Source of the DNA: PCRC01 sp040384665
GTDB lineage: Bacteria; Pseudomonadota; Gammaproteobacteria; Burkholderiales; Burkholderiaceae_C
NCBI GenBank assembly: GCA_040384665.1
Contig: JAZKIY010000012.1
Span: forward strand, 1-64,000
Reading direction: 5' to 3'
Length of the DNA: 64,000 bases
Part shown: positions 51,362 through 59,611 of the stretch, one piece after another
Layout: each line of letters begins with the position of its first letter
Position numbering within the stretch: position 1 is the stretch's first letter
Position numbers and translations under genes: made by a program
Notes under the pieces: generated by a model
The model's database searches: none
Told to the model about the DNA's origin: nothing
The model's input: the letters and a program-made list of their open reading frames with translations, nothing else

Positions 51362-53185
51362 ATGTACCAGTACACCGATTTCGACAAGGCTTTCGTCCAG
51401 CACCGCGCCGACCAGTACCGCGACCAGCTCACCCGCAACCAGGCCGGCCAGCTGGGCGACGACGAATTCCGCCCGCTGCGGCTGCAGAACGGCTGGTACA
51501 TCCAGCGCTATGCGCCCATGCTGCGGGTGGCGGTGCCCTACGGCGAACTCTCCAGCGCCCAGGTACGGGTGCTGGCCAAAATTGCGCGTGATTACGACAA
51601 GCCAACGCCCGAGCTGTTCCGCGAAGCGCAGGAAACCCAGGACAAGCTGGGCACGATTCCGCTGAAAAACGGCCACCACATCGGCAGCAAGCTGACTGCG
51701 GGCTACGCACACTTCACGACACGCCAGAACGTCCAGTACAACTGGATTCCGCTCGACAAGTCGGCCGACGTGATGGACCTGCTGGCCAGCGTGCACATGC
51801 ACGGCATCCAGACCAGCGGCAACTGCATCCGCAACATCACCAGCGACGAGCTGGCCGGCATTGCGGTGGACGAGATTGCCGACCCACGTCCCTTTGGCGA
51901 AATCCTGCGCCAGTGGAGCACGCTGCACCCCGAGTTCGCGTTTCTGCCACGCAAGTTCAAGATCGCCATCACCGGCGCTGCCGAAGACCGCGCTGCCGTG
52001 GCCTGGCACGACGTGGGCCTGCACCTGGTGCGCAACGCGGCGGGTGAGCTCGGCTTCAAGGTGCTGGTCGGCGGTGGCATGGGCCGCACGCCGGTCATCG
52101 GCACGGTGATCCGCGAGTTCCTGCCGTGGGCGCAGATCATGAATTACCTCGAAGCGGTGGTGCGGGTCTACAACCGCTGGGGCCGGCGCGACAACATGTA
52201 CAAGGCGCGCATCAAGATTCTGGTGAAGGCCGAAGGCCAGCGCTACATCGACGAGGTGGAAGCCGAGTTCAAACAGATCGTCGAGGTCGACGGCGGCCCG
52301 CACACCATCACCCAGGCCGAGCTCGACCGCGTGACCGCCTGCTTTGTGCCGCCCACGCTGGCACCGGTGGCCGGCAACGCCGACCAAAAAATTGCCGCGA
52401 TGCTGCAGGCCGAAGCCGGCCAGGACGGCGAATTCAGCCGTTGGCTGCGCCAAAACGTGGCCGCGCACCAAAACCCCGCTTTGCGCGCTGTCACCTTGTC
52501 GTTCAAACGCCTCGGCCAGGCGCCCGGCGACGCCACTGCCGACCAGCTCGAGATTGCCGCCGACCTGGCCGATAGTTTCAGCGCCGGTGAAGTGCGCGTG
52601 ACGCACGACCAGAACCTGCTGCTGCCCTGGGTCCATGCCGACCAGTTGCCCGAACTCTGGCGCGCCGCCAAAGCGGCCGGGCTGGCCAAGCCCAATATCC
52701 ATCTGCTGACCGACATGATCGCCTGCCCCGGCGGCGACTTCTGCTCGCTGGCCAATGCGCGCTCGATTCCGGTGGCCGAAGCCATCACCGAGCGCTACCA
52801 GGACCTGGACGAACTGGACGACCTCGGCCCGATCGACCTGCACATCAGCGGCTGCATCAACTCCTGCGGCCACCACCACAGCGGCCACATCGGCATTCTG
52901 GGCGTCGACAAGGACGGCAAGGAGTGGTACCAGGTCACGCTCGGCGGCTCCGACGGTTCCGCGCTGAGCGGTGTGGCGGTGGCTGGCAAGGTGGTGGGCC
53001 CCTCGTTCAGCGCAGCCGAAGTGCCCGACGTGATCGAGGCCGTGCTCGGCGCCTACCGCAACCTGCGCAACGGCAAGGAAAACTTCATCGACACCTTGAA
53101 GCGCGTGGGCATCGACCCCTTCAAGCTCGCCGCCAACGGCGCACGGCACCCGGCGCGGCCTGTGTCCGAGCCCGCCACCGTCTGA
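51362..53185 (+). CDS. cysI: Sulfite reductase hemoprotein (CysI-like)
   Basis: A 607-residue siroheme/[4Fe-4S] enzyme. Cluster ligands Cys455, Cys461 (CPGGDFC), Cys498 and Cys502 (CINSC). Ferredoxin-like ferrodoxin-half domains repeat: LRVAVPYGELSSAQVRVLAKIA and its C-terminal counterpart. It reduces sulfite to sulfide. No flavoprotein partner CysJ lies in the window; a ferredoxin and a ferredoxin reductase follow the operon. Confidence 0.93.
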   Translation: MYQYTDFDKAFVQHRADQYRDQLTRNQAGQLGDDEFRPLRLQNGWYIQRYAPMLRVAVPYGELSSAQVRVLAKIARDYDKPTPELFREAQETQDKLGTIPLKNGHHIGSKLTAGYAHFTTRQNVQYNWIPLDKSADVMDLLASVHMHGIQTSGNCIRNITSDELAGIAVDEIADPRPFGEILRQWSTLHPEFAFLPRKFKIAITGAAEDRAAVAWHDVGLHLVRNAAGELGFKVLVGGGMGRTPVIGTVIREFLPWAQIMNYLEAVVRVYNRWGRRDNMYKARIKILVKAEGQRYIDEVEAEFKQIVEVDGGPHTITQAELDRVTACFVPPTLAPVAGNADQKIAAMLQAEAGQDGEFSRWLRQNVAAHQNPALRAVTLSFKRLGQAPGDATADQLEIAADLADSFSAGEVRVTHDQNLLLPWVHADQLPELWRAAKAAGLAKPNIHLLTDMIACPGGDFCSLANARSIPVAEAITERYQDLDELDDLGPIDLHISGCINSCGHHHSGHIGILGVDKDGKEWYQVTLGGSDGSALSGVAVAGKVVGPSFSAAEVPDVIEAVLGAYRNLRNGKENFIDTLKRVGIDPFKLAANGARHPARPVSEPATV

Positions 53186-53192
53186 GGCCAAT

Positions 53193-53588
53193 ATGAAATT
53201 GATAGCATCAACCCCAGAAGATACGCTGGCCAGCGGCCAGAATGATCCAAAAATCGTGGCTTTGGCGAACGACGTTGACCCGCTGGCTGTGCCGCTCGAA
53301 GGCGTGCAGCGCATCGACCTGCACTTCCCCAAGTTCACCGACGGCCGCGCCTACAGCCAGGCATTTCTGCTGCGCCGCCGGCGTGGCTTCAAAGGTGAGA
53401 TTCGCGCCACCGGCGACGTGTTGATCGACCAACTGGTGCAGATGGAACGCACCGGGTTCGACGTGGCCGTGCTGCGCGCCGACCAGGACCTGTCGCTGGC
53501 GCAACGCCAGTTTGACCGCTACAGCGCCTTCTACCAGGGCGATGCGGTGCACACCGCGCCACTGTTTGCTACCGGGAGCGCCGCATGA
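53193..53588 (+). CDS. DUF934 protein of sulfite reduction
   Basis: A 131-residue DUF934 protein (VQRIDLHFPKFTDGRAYSQAFLLRRRR; RADQDLSLAQRQFDRYSAFYQGD), always found beside CysI/CysH in Proteobacteria without CysJ and proposed to assist the electron supply. Residues about 2-20 are encoded by a short interspersed repeat. It overlaps cysH by 4 bases. Confidence 0.93.
   Translation: MKLIASTPEDTLASGQNDPKIVALANDVDPLAVPLEGVQRIDLHFPKFTDGRAYSQAFLLRRRRGFKGEIRATGDVLIDQLVQMERTGFDVAVLRADQDLSLAQRQFDRYSAFYQGDAVHTAPLFATGSAA
53196..53252 (+). repeat. Comamonadaceae-type short interspersed repeat, copy B, inside DUF934
   Basis: It reads AAATTGATAGCATC and then ACGCTGGCCAGCGGCCAGAA, in frame within the first codons of DUF934. 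The core CGCTGGCCAGCGGCCA is identical to copy C in cysN (55316). Confidence 0.75.
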
Positions 53589-54370
53589 GCCAGTCGATGA
53601 TCTCTTCGCTGCCAGGTAGTAGCGCTAGCGGCAACGCCATCGCGCTGTACGCCCGTCCTTCGGCCAACTTTGCTGCCAAGCTGGAGCGCAGCAAGCAACT
53701 GCTGCGCGAAGCCGAAGCCAACTACTCGCCGCTGACCCAGGCCTCCAGCCTCGGCGTGGAAGACATGGTGGTCACCGAGCTGATCCACCAGACTGGCATC
53801 CAGACCCGCATCTTTGTGCTGGAAACCGGCATGCTGCACGCCGAGACGGTGGCGCTGCTCGACACGCTGCAAAAGCACTACGGCCGCGAGGTCGATGTCT
53901 ACCGCCCCATCGCTGCCGATGCCGAAGCCTTTGTCGCCAACAACGGCCTCGAGGCCATGTACCAGAGCCTGGCCCTGCGCAAGGAATGCTGCGACATCCG
54001 CAAGACCCGTCCGCTGGCCTTGGCCCTCGCAGGCAAAAAGGGCTGGCTCACTGGCCTGCGCCGCGAACAGTCGAACGCCCGCGCCGAAGTGAGCGAGGTC
54101 GAGCAGCAGCCAGAACGCGCCAAGATCAACCCCATCGTCGACTGGACCTGGGGCGACGTCTGGCATTTCGTGCAACTGCACAACATTCCCTATAACCCGC
54201 TGCACGACCAGTTCATGCCCAGCATTGGCTGCGCGCCCTGCACCCGCGCCATTGCGGTGGGCGAAGACTTCCGCGCCGGCCGCTGGTGGTGGGAAGACAG
54301 CAGCAAGGAATGTGGCCTGCACGTCGATGGCGGCAAGGCAAAAGTTATCCCCATCAAGGAATCGGCATGA
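53585..54370 (+). CDS. cysH: Adenylylsulfate (APS) reductase, assimilatory
   Basis: A 261-residue reductase with the [4Fe-4S] ligands Cys135-Cys136 (RKECCDIRK) and Cys216/Cys219 (GCAPCTR) and the catalytic Cys243 in SKECGLH. The paired CC/CXXC cysteines identify the APS-using form rather than the PAPS enzyme, which fits the absence of an APS kinase here. The variable N-terminal 20 residues (SLPGSSASGNAIA) may also contain a degenerate repeat. Confidence 0.95.
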   Translation: MSQSMISSLPGSSASGNAIALYARPSANFAAKLERSKQLLREAEANYSPLTQASSLGVEDMVVTELIHQTGIQTRIFVLETGMLHAETVALLDTLQKHYGREVDVYRPIAADAEAFVANNGLEAMYQSLALRKECCDIRKTRPLALALAGKKGWLTGLRREQSNARAEVSEVEQQPERAKINPIVDWTWGDVWHFVQLHNIPYNPLHDQFMPSIGCAPCTRAIAVGEDFRAGRWWWEDSSKECGLHVDGGKAKVIPIKESA

Positions 54371-55311
54371 ACGCCCGTACGGAATTTCCGTTGCAGACCT
54401 CGGCATTGAGCCAGCTCAGCAACACCCACCTGGACGCGCTGGAAGAAGAAACCATCTTCATCCTGCGCGAAGTGGCCGCCGCCTTCGAGCGCCCCACGCT
54501 GCTGTTCTCCGGCGGCAAGGACTCGCTGGTGATGCTGAAGTGCGCTGAAAAAGCCTTCGGCGTGGGCCGCATTCCCTACCCGCTGCTGATGATCGACACC
54601 GGCCACAACTTCCACGAAGTGACCGATTTCCGCGACTCGCGCGCCAAAGAGTTGCAGGCCGAGCTGATCGTGCGCAGTGTGGAAGATTCGATGAAGCGCG
54701 GCACCGTGCGCCTGGCCCATCCCGGCGAAAGCCGCAACGTGCACCAGTCGGTCACGCTGCTTGAAGCCATCGACGAATTCCGTTTTGACGCGCTGATTGG
54801 CGGCGCCCGCCGCGACGAGGAAAAGGCCCGCGCCAAGGAGCGTATCTTTTCGCACCGCGACAGCTTTGGCCAGTGGCAGCCCAAGGCCCAGCGACCCGAG
54901 CTGTGGACGCTGTTCAACACCAAGCTGCAGCAAGGCGAGCACTTCCGCGTGTTCCCGATTTCCAACTGGACGGAACTGGACGTCTGGCAGTACATCGCCC
55001 GCGAGAACATCGCGCTGCCGTCGCTGTACTACACCCACAAACGCCAGGTGGTCGAGCGCAAGGGCCTGTTGGTGCCGGTGACCGAACTCACCCCGCTGCG
55101 CGAGGGCGAGCAAGCTGAGAGCCGCGACGTGCGTTTTCGCACCGTGGGCGACATCACCTGCACCTGCCCGGTCGAAAGCCTGGCCGCCGGTGCCGACGAC
55201 GTGGTGCTGGAAACCCTGGCCGCTGATGTGAGCGAACGCGGCGCTACCCGCATGGACGACAAGACCTCGGACGCGTCGATGGAAAAACGCAAGAAAGATG
55301 GGTACTTCTGA
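54367..55311 (+). CDS. cysD: Sulfate adenylyltransferase small subunit
   Basis: A 314-residue PP-loop enzyme (TLLFSGGKDSLVMLK) with the family C-terminus ending RKKDGYF. With CysN it forms APS from sulfate and ATP. The start at 54367 overlaps the cysH stop. Confidence 0.96.
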   Translation: MNARTEFPLQTSALSQLSNTHLDALEEETIFILREVAAAFERPTLLFSGGKDSLVMLKCAEKAFGVGRIPYPLLMIDTGHNFHEVTDFRDSRAKELQAELIVRSVEDSMKRGTVRLAHPGESRNVHQSVTLLEAIDEFRFDALIGGARRDEEKARAKERIFSHRDSFGQWQPKAQRPELWTLFNTKLQQGEHFRVFPISNWTELDVWQYIARENIALPSLYYTHKRQVVERKGLLVPVTELTPLREGEQAESRDVRFRTVGDITCTCPVESLAAGADDVVLETLAADVSERGATRMDDKTSDASMEKRKKDGYF

Positions 55312-56624
55312 TGAGCGCTATTGAAACTGTAGCAACCAAACCAGTAAAAGCGCTGGCCAGCGGCCATAATGACCATGCATCGGCGCTGAAATTCATCACC
55401 TGTGGCAGTGTGGACGACGGCAAGAGCACCTTGATTGGCCGCCTGCTGGTGGACAGCAAAACCGTGTTGCAGGACCAGCTCGCCGGCGTGCAGCGCGGCG
55501 GTGAAACCGACCTGGCACTGCTGACCGATGGCCTGTCTGCCGAGCGTGAACAAGGCATCACCATCGACGTGGCCTACCGCTACTTCGCCACCGCGCACCG
55601 CAAGTTCATCATTGGCGACGCGCCCGGCCACGAGCAGTACACCCGCAACATGGTCACCGCCGCCAGCAGCGCCGACGCCGCTGTGGTGCTGGTCGACGCC
55701 ACCAAACTCGACTGGCAGAACCCGCAACTCGCGCTCCTGCCGCAAACCCGCCGCCACTCGCTGCTGGTGAACCTGCTGCGCGTGCCGTCCATCGTGTTCA
55801 CCGTCAACAAGCTCGACGCCGTGGCCGACCCGGTGCTGGCGTTTGCCAACATCAGCGCGGCGCTGACCGCGTTTGCGGTGGCCGCGCAGATTCCGGTGCG
55901 CGCCATCGTGCCGATCTCGGCATTGAAGGGCTGGAACGTGGTCGACACCCATGCCGGCTGGTGCCACTACGACGGCCCTAACCTCTTGCAACTGCTGGAA
56001 GTGCTGCCCAACACACCGGCCGAGACCGAACAGCCCTTTGCCTTTCCGGTGCAGTGGGTGGAAAAGTTCTCGTCGTCGTCCGACACGTCCCAAGGCCGCC
56101 GCGTGTTCTGGGGCCGTGTGGCTACCGGCACCGTGGTGCCGGGCCAGCAGATCACCGTGCTGCCCAGCGGCCAGACCGCCACCGTGGCCCAGGTGCTGGA
56201 CCATGCCCGCGTGCCTAAAAACGTGGGCGCCAGCCACAGCGCCGGCATCGTGCTCGACCGCGAGGTGGACGTCTCGCGCGGCGACTGGCTGCTGGCGCCC
56301 AAGGTCTTCACGCCCGCCCGCGAGCTGGACGCCACCATCGCCTGGATGGACGACGAGCCGCTGGTGGCGGGCCGCCTGTACTGGGCGCTGCACGGCCACC
56401 GCTGGGTGAAAGCCAAGGTCAAGCGCATCGTCCACAAGCTCGACGTGAACACGCTGGCCGAGGAAGACGCCACCGAGCTGCCGCCCAACGCCATTGGCCA
56501 CGTCACGCTGGCGCTGCAGGAGCCGCTGGCGCTGCTGCCCTACGCGCAGTCGCGCGCGGTGGGTGCCATGGTGCTGGTCGATACCGCCAGCCACAAGACC
56601 TCTGCCGCCGTACTGATCCGCTGA
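55311..56624 (+). CDS. cysN: Sulfate adenylyltransferase large subunit, GTPase
   Basis: A 437-residue GTPase. G1 GSVDDGKST (32-40), G3 DAPGHEQYTRNM, G4 NKLDAV. It energises CysD. There is no APS kinase (CysC) extension, in agreement with the APS-type CysH. Residues about 3-21 come from a repeat copy. The start shares a base with the cysD stop (TGATG). Confidence 0.96.
   Translation: MSAIETVATKPVKALASGHNDHASALKFITCGSVDDGKSTLIGRLLVDSKTVLQDQLAGVQRGGETDLALLTDGLSAEREQGITIDVAYRYFATAHRKFIIGDAPGHEQYTRNMVTAASSADAAVVLVDATKLDWQNPQLALLPQTRRHSLLVNLLRVPSIVFTVNKLDAVADPVLAFANISAALTAFAVAAQIPVRAIVPISALKGWNVVDTHAGWCHYDGPNLLQLLEVLPNTPAETEQPFAFPVQWVEKFSSSSDTSQGRRVFWGRVATGTVVPGQQITVLPSGQTATVAQVLDHARVPKNVGASHSAGIVLDREVDVSRGDWLLAPKVFTPARELDATIAWMDDEPLVAGRLYWALHGHRWVKAKVKRIVHKLDVNTLAEEDATELPPNAIGHVTLALQEPLALLPYAQSRAVGAMVLVDTASHKTSAAVLIR
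55316..55374 (+). repeat. Comamonadaceae-type short interspersed repeat, copy C, inside cysN
   Basis: GCTATTGAAACTGTAGCAAC, then GCGCTGGCCAGCGGCCATAA, in frame within the cysN N-terminus. Both in-frame copies encode the peptide LASG(Q/H)ND. Confidence 0.75.
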
Positions 56625-56691
56625 ACGCCTAAAATAGAGGGTTTACGCGAATAGCCGCGTTGCCTGTCACCCCTTTTAAACCGAGTCAAAC

Positions 56692-57018
56692 ATGACCCAC
56701 GTTGTCACCGAAGCCTGCATCCGCTGCAAATACACCGACTGTGTAGACGTGTGCCCCGTCGACTGTTTCCGCGAAGGCCCGAACTTCCTGACCATCGACC
56801 CCGACGAGTGCATCGACTGCGCGGTCTGCATCCCCGAGTGCCCGGTCAACGCGATCTACGCCGAGGAAGACGTGCCGGCCGACCAGCAGCACATGATCAA
56901 GCTCAACGTGGAACTCACCCGCGTGGGCTGGCCCAGCATTACCAAGCGCAAGACGCCGCTGCCGGACGCCGACGACTGGAAAGACAAGACCGACAAGCTG
57001 TCGGAACTGGTGCGCTGA
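56692..57018 (+). CDS. fdxA: Seven-iron ferredoxin
   Basis: A 108-residue FdxA with cluster Cys at 9, 12, 17, 21, 25 and at 40, 43, 46, 50; the C9-X7-C17 pattern indicates a [3Fe-4S] plus a [4Fe-4S] cluster. The C-terminal 45-residue tail (NVELTRVGWPSITKRKTPLP) is typical of the Azotobacter-type FdI/FdxA family. It lies 67 bases after cysN and could deliver electrons to CysI. Confidence 0.94.
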   Translation: MTHVVTEACIRCKYTDCVDVCPVDCFREGPNFLTIDPDECIDCAVCIPECPVNAIYAEEDVPADQQHMIKLNVELTRVGWPSITKRKTPLPDADDWKDKTDKLSELVR

Positions 57019-57056
57019 GCGCCCCTCCACCCCTTTTCTTTTTTTAGCCCATCACC

Positions 57057-58160
57057 ATGGAACCTCAATTGAACGACGCAGTGGTTACCACCGCCCATGC
57101 CCACGACGGCCCGCTGGAAGTCGATGCCGTCATCGTCGGCGCCGGCCCGGTGGGTCTGTTTCAGGTTTTTGAACTCGGCCTGCTCGAGATCAAGGCCCAC
57201 GTCATCGACGCGCTGGCCTACCCCGGCGGTCAGCCCGTGGAGCTGTACCCCGACAAGCCCATCTACGACATTCCCGCCATTCCGGTCTGCACCGGCCAGG
57301 AATTGACCGACGCGCTGCTCAAACAGATCGAACCCTTTGGCGCGACCTTCCACCTGGGCCAGACGGTGACCACGGTGCAAAAACAGGACGATGGCCGTTT
57401 CTTTGTGGAAACGTCCAAGGGCACGCAGTTCCTGACCAAGACCATCTTCATTGCCGGTGGTGTGGGCGCCTTTGAGCCGCGCACGCTGAAGGTCGAGGGC
57501 CTGGACCAGTTCCAGGACACCCAGCTGCACTACCGGGTGAAGAACCCTGCCGACTTTGCCGGCAAGAACCTGGTGGTGGTGGGCGGCGGCGACTCGGCGC
57601 TCGACTGGACGCTGAACTTCGTCAACGACGGCCCGAACAAGGCCGAGAGCGTGATCCTGATCCACCGCCGCGACGGCTTCAAAGCCGCGCCAGCCAGCGT
57701 GGCCAAGATGAAGGACCTGTGCGAGCAGCACGAGATGCAGTTCATCGTCGGCCAGATCACCGGCACCGACGTGCGCGACGGCAAGCTGGTGGGCGTGAAG
57801 GTCACCGGCGCCGATGGCGTGACCCGCGTGGTGCCGCTCGATGTGCTGCTGGTGTTCTTTGGCCTCTCGCCCAAGCTCGGCCCGATTGCCGACTGGGGCC
57901 TGCAGATCGAGCGCAAGCAGCTGGTGGTGGACACCGAGAAGTTCTCCACCAACATCCCCGGCATTTTTGCGGTGGGCGACATCAACACCTACCCCGGCAA
58001 GAAAAAGCTCATTCTCAGTGGCTTCCACGAATGTGCATTGGCCGCCTTTGGCGCCGCCGCCATGATCTTCCCCGAGAAGGGCAAGATCCACCTGCAGTAC
58101 ACCACCACCAGCCCCAAGCTGCACAAGGTGCTGGGCGTGGAATCGCCGGTGTTCGACTGA
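57057..58160 (+). CDS. Ferredoxin-NADP reductase (thioredoxin-reductase-like type)
   Basis: A 367-residue FAD protein with two Rossmann motifs, VIVGAGPVGLF (about 24-34) and VVVGGGDSALDW, and the TrxR-like GIFAVGDINTYPGKKKLI. It lacks the CxxC redox pair, as in type-2 ferredoxin-NADP reductases. Directly after fdxA, so the two likely form an NADPH-to-ferredoxin branch. Confidence 0.92.
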   Translation: MEPQLNDAVVTTAHAHDGPLEVDAVIVGAGPVGLFQVFELGLLEIKAHVIDALAYPGGQPVELYPDKPIYDIPAIPVCTGQELTDALLKQIEPFGATFHLGQTVTTVQKQDDGRFFVETSKGTQFLTKTIFIAGGVGAFEPRTLKVEGLDQFQDTQLHYRVKNPADFAGKNLVVVGGGDSALDWTLNFVNDGPNKAESVILIHRRDGFKAAPASVAKMKDLCEQHEMQFIVGQITGTDVRDGKLVGVKVTGADGVTRVVPLDVLLVFFGLSPKLGPIADWGLQIERKQLVVDTEKFSTNIPGIFAVGDINTYPGKKKLILSGFHECALAAFGAAAMIFPEKGKIHLQYTTTSPKLHKVLGVESPVFD

Positions 58161-58174
58161 GCTTGTCCCGCACG

Positions 58175-58206
58175 GAAAAAAGCCCGCATCGCGCGGGCTT
58201 TTTTCA
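58175..58206. terminator. Intrinsic terminator after the ferredoxin reductase
   Basis: AAAAAAGCCCGC-atcgc-GCGGGCTTTTTTC: a 7-bp GC stem with A- and T-tracts on both sides. It serves the plus-strand operon and the convergent esterase gene. Confidence 0.93.
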
Positions 58207-58221
58207 TGCGCAAATCAACGC

Positions 58222-59277
58222 TCAGTTGCCAAAAGCCTGGCGCAGACGCTGGCCCGCGTACTGCTGCGCTTCCTTGGCCTTTTGCACCACGGCCGCCATG
58301 CCAAAGAACTCGTGGGTCACGCCCTCGTAGTCCTTGCGCTCGACCGCCACACCGGCCTCCTTCAGCGCGTCTTCGAGCTTGGCGCCGTCGCTGCGCAGCG
58401 GGTCAATCCGGGCGTTGATGATGGTGACCGGCGGCAGATCAAACAGCTTGGCGTCGATCAGCTGCAGGCGCATGTCTTTCAGGTCGGCCTCGGAATTGAT
58501 GAGCTTGTCGACAAACCACTTCACCATCTCGCGGTTCAGCGGCTTGGCAATCGCGTTCTCGATGTACGACTCGGTGTTGACACTGGTCTGCGCCACCGGG
58601 TACACCGCCAGCACATGCAGAGGCGCCTGCAGCCCTGCATCGCGAATGGCCATGGCAGTGGCCACCGCCAGGTTGCCGCCGGCGCTCTCACCCGCCAGCG
58701 CCAAGCGCGTCGGGTCGCCATTGAGTGAAGCGGCATTGACCAGCGCCCATTGGTAGGCGGCCAGGGCGTCGTCCCACGCCGCAGGAAACTTGTGCTCGGG
58801 TGCCTGGCGGTAGTCGACGGAAATCACCACCGCGTTGGCCTGCTTGGCCAAGCCACGGGCACCGCCGTCGTAAACAGCCTTGTCGGCAATCACCCAGCCG
58901 CCACCGTGGTAGTAGACGATCACAGGAAATGGGCCTGCGCCTTCAGGCGTGTAAATGCGTGCCGGAATGTCACTGGCCGCGCCGGCAATGGTGCGGTCAA
59001 CACTCTTCACACCCGGCACCACGATTTCGGGATCGGTGCTCTTGCCCAGTTTGTTCAACACGGCGTTGACCGCATCGGCCGGTGTGGGCTGCCTGCGCGC
59101 CTCTTCGACACTGATTTTTTCAATCGCTTTGGGGCGCAGGCGCTCGTGCGCTTCCAGCACGTCCTGCATGTCCTTGTCGGCACGGATTTTCGCAATCACG
59201 TTGGAGGCAGCGTTGACAAACGCGTTGGGCGTGCCGGTGTCATCGGTGGTGTCGACGTTGGGGGAATTCAAACTCAT
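58222..59277 (-). CDS. Alpha/beta hydrolase (hormone-sensitive-lipase family)
   Basis: A 351-residue esterase-like protein. Oxyanion motif YYHGGGWV, nucleophile in GESAGGN, Asp in ARIDPLRSDG and His in GVTHEF. The ATG at 59277 has AGGAG before it; an upstream codon is unlikely. No signal peptide. Substrate unknown; monocistronic, divergent from the thiamine-receptor gene. Confidence 0.9.
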   Translation of the reverse strand: MSLNSPNVDTTDDTGTPNAFVNAASNVIAKIRADKDMQDVLEAHERLRPKAIEKISVEEARRQPTPADAVNAVLNKLGKSTDPEIVVPGVKSVDRTIAGAASDIPARIYTPEGAGPFPVIVYYHGGGWVIADKAVYDGGARGLAKQANAVVISVDYRQAPEHKFPAAWDDALAAYQWALVNAASLNGDPTRLALAGESAGGNLAVATAMAIRDAGLQAPLHVLAVYPVAQTSVNTESYIENAIAKPLNREMVKWFVDKLINSEADLKDMRLQLIDAKLFDLPPVTIINARIDPLRSDGAKLEDALKEAGVAVERKDYEGVTHEFFGMAAVVQKAKEAQQYAGQRLRQAFGN

Positions 59278-59423
59278 CGGTAAAGCTCCTGTGGGGCAAT
59301 GCAAAAGTACATGACCCACTCTAGGCAGCACAGCGTCGCCTGTTTACCGGCGCAGGCCGCCTGCCTGCGTAGGACATCCCTTGCGCCCGGCTAAAATACG
59401 GCACCTTCGCCGCAATGCGAAGG

Positions 59424-59513
59424 CCGCTGGGGGTGTTGCGCGGGGCCGAGAGGCACCACAAGACTGAGAGAGTCCCTTTGAACCTGATTGAGGTAATCCT
59501 CGCGCAGGGAAGC
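59424..59513 (+). ncRNA. TPP riboswitch (THI element)
   Basis: The conserved blocks are in order: GGGGTG (59429), CTGAGAGAGTCCC (59464) and CCCTTTGAACCTGATTGAGG with TAATCCTCGCGCAGGGAAGC to 59513. These form the pyrimidine- and pyrophosphate-sensing helices of the thiamine-pyrophosphate aptamer. It controls the receptor gene 98 bases downstream; binding of TPP is expected to shut it off. The remainder of the esterase-receptor spacer (59278-59423) holds no other feature I can support. Confidence 0.95.
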
Positions 59514-59520
59514 ATTGTTT

Positions 59521-59576
59521 CGGATCGGGCCGTGCGTCTGTCTCACAGACGGCATCTCAAACGGCCCTGCGATCCG
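59521..59576 (+). promoter_or_regulatory. Nested hairpin behind the TPP aptamer (likely expression platform)
   Basis: CGGATCG+GGCCGT pair with ACGGCC and CGATCCG, enclosing a second stem CGTCTG/CAGACG (59535-59551). It has no T-run, so it might act at translation or block a Rho site. The receptor ATG is 35 bases further. Confidence 0.5.
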
Positions 59577-59611
59577 GCAGGCCGACCTGCTGTGACGTTC
59601 AGAAAGACGTT

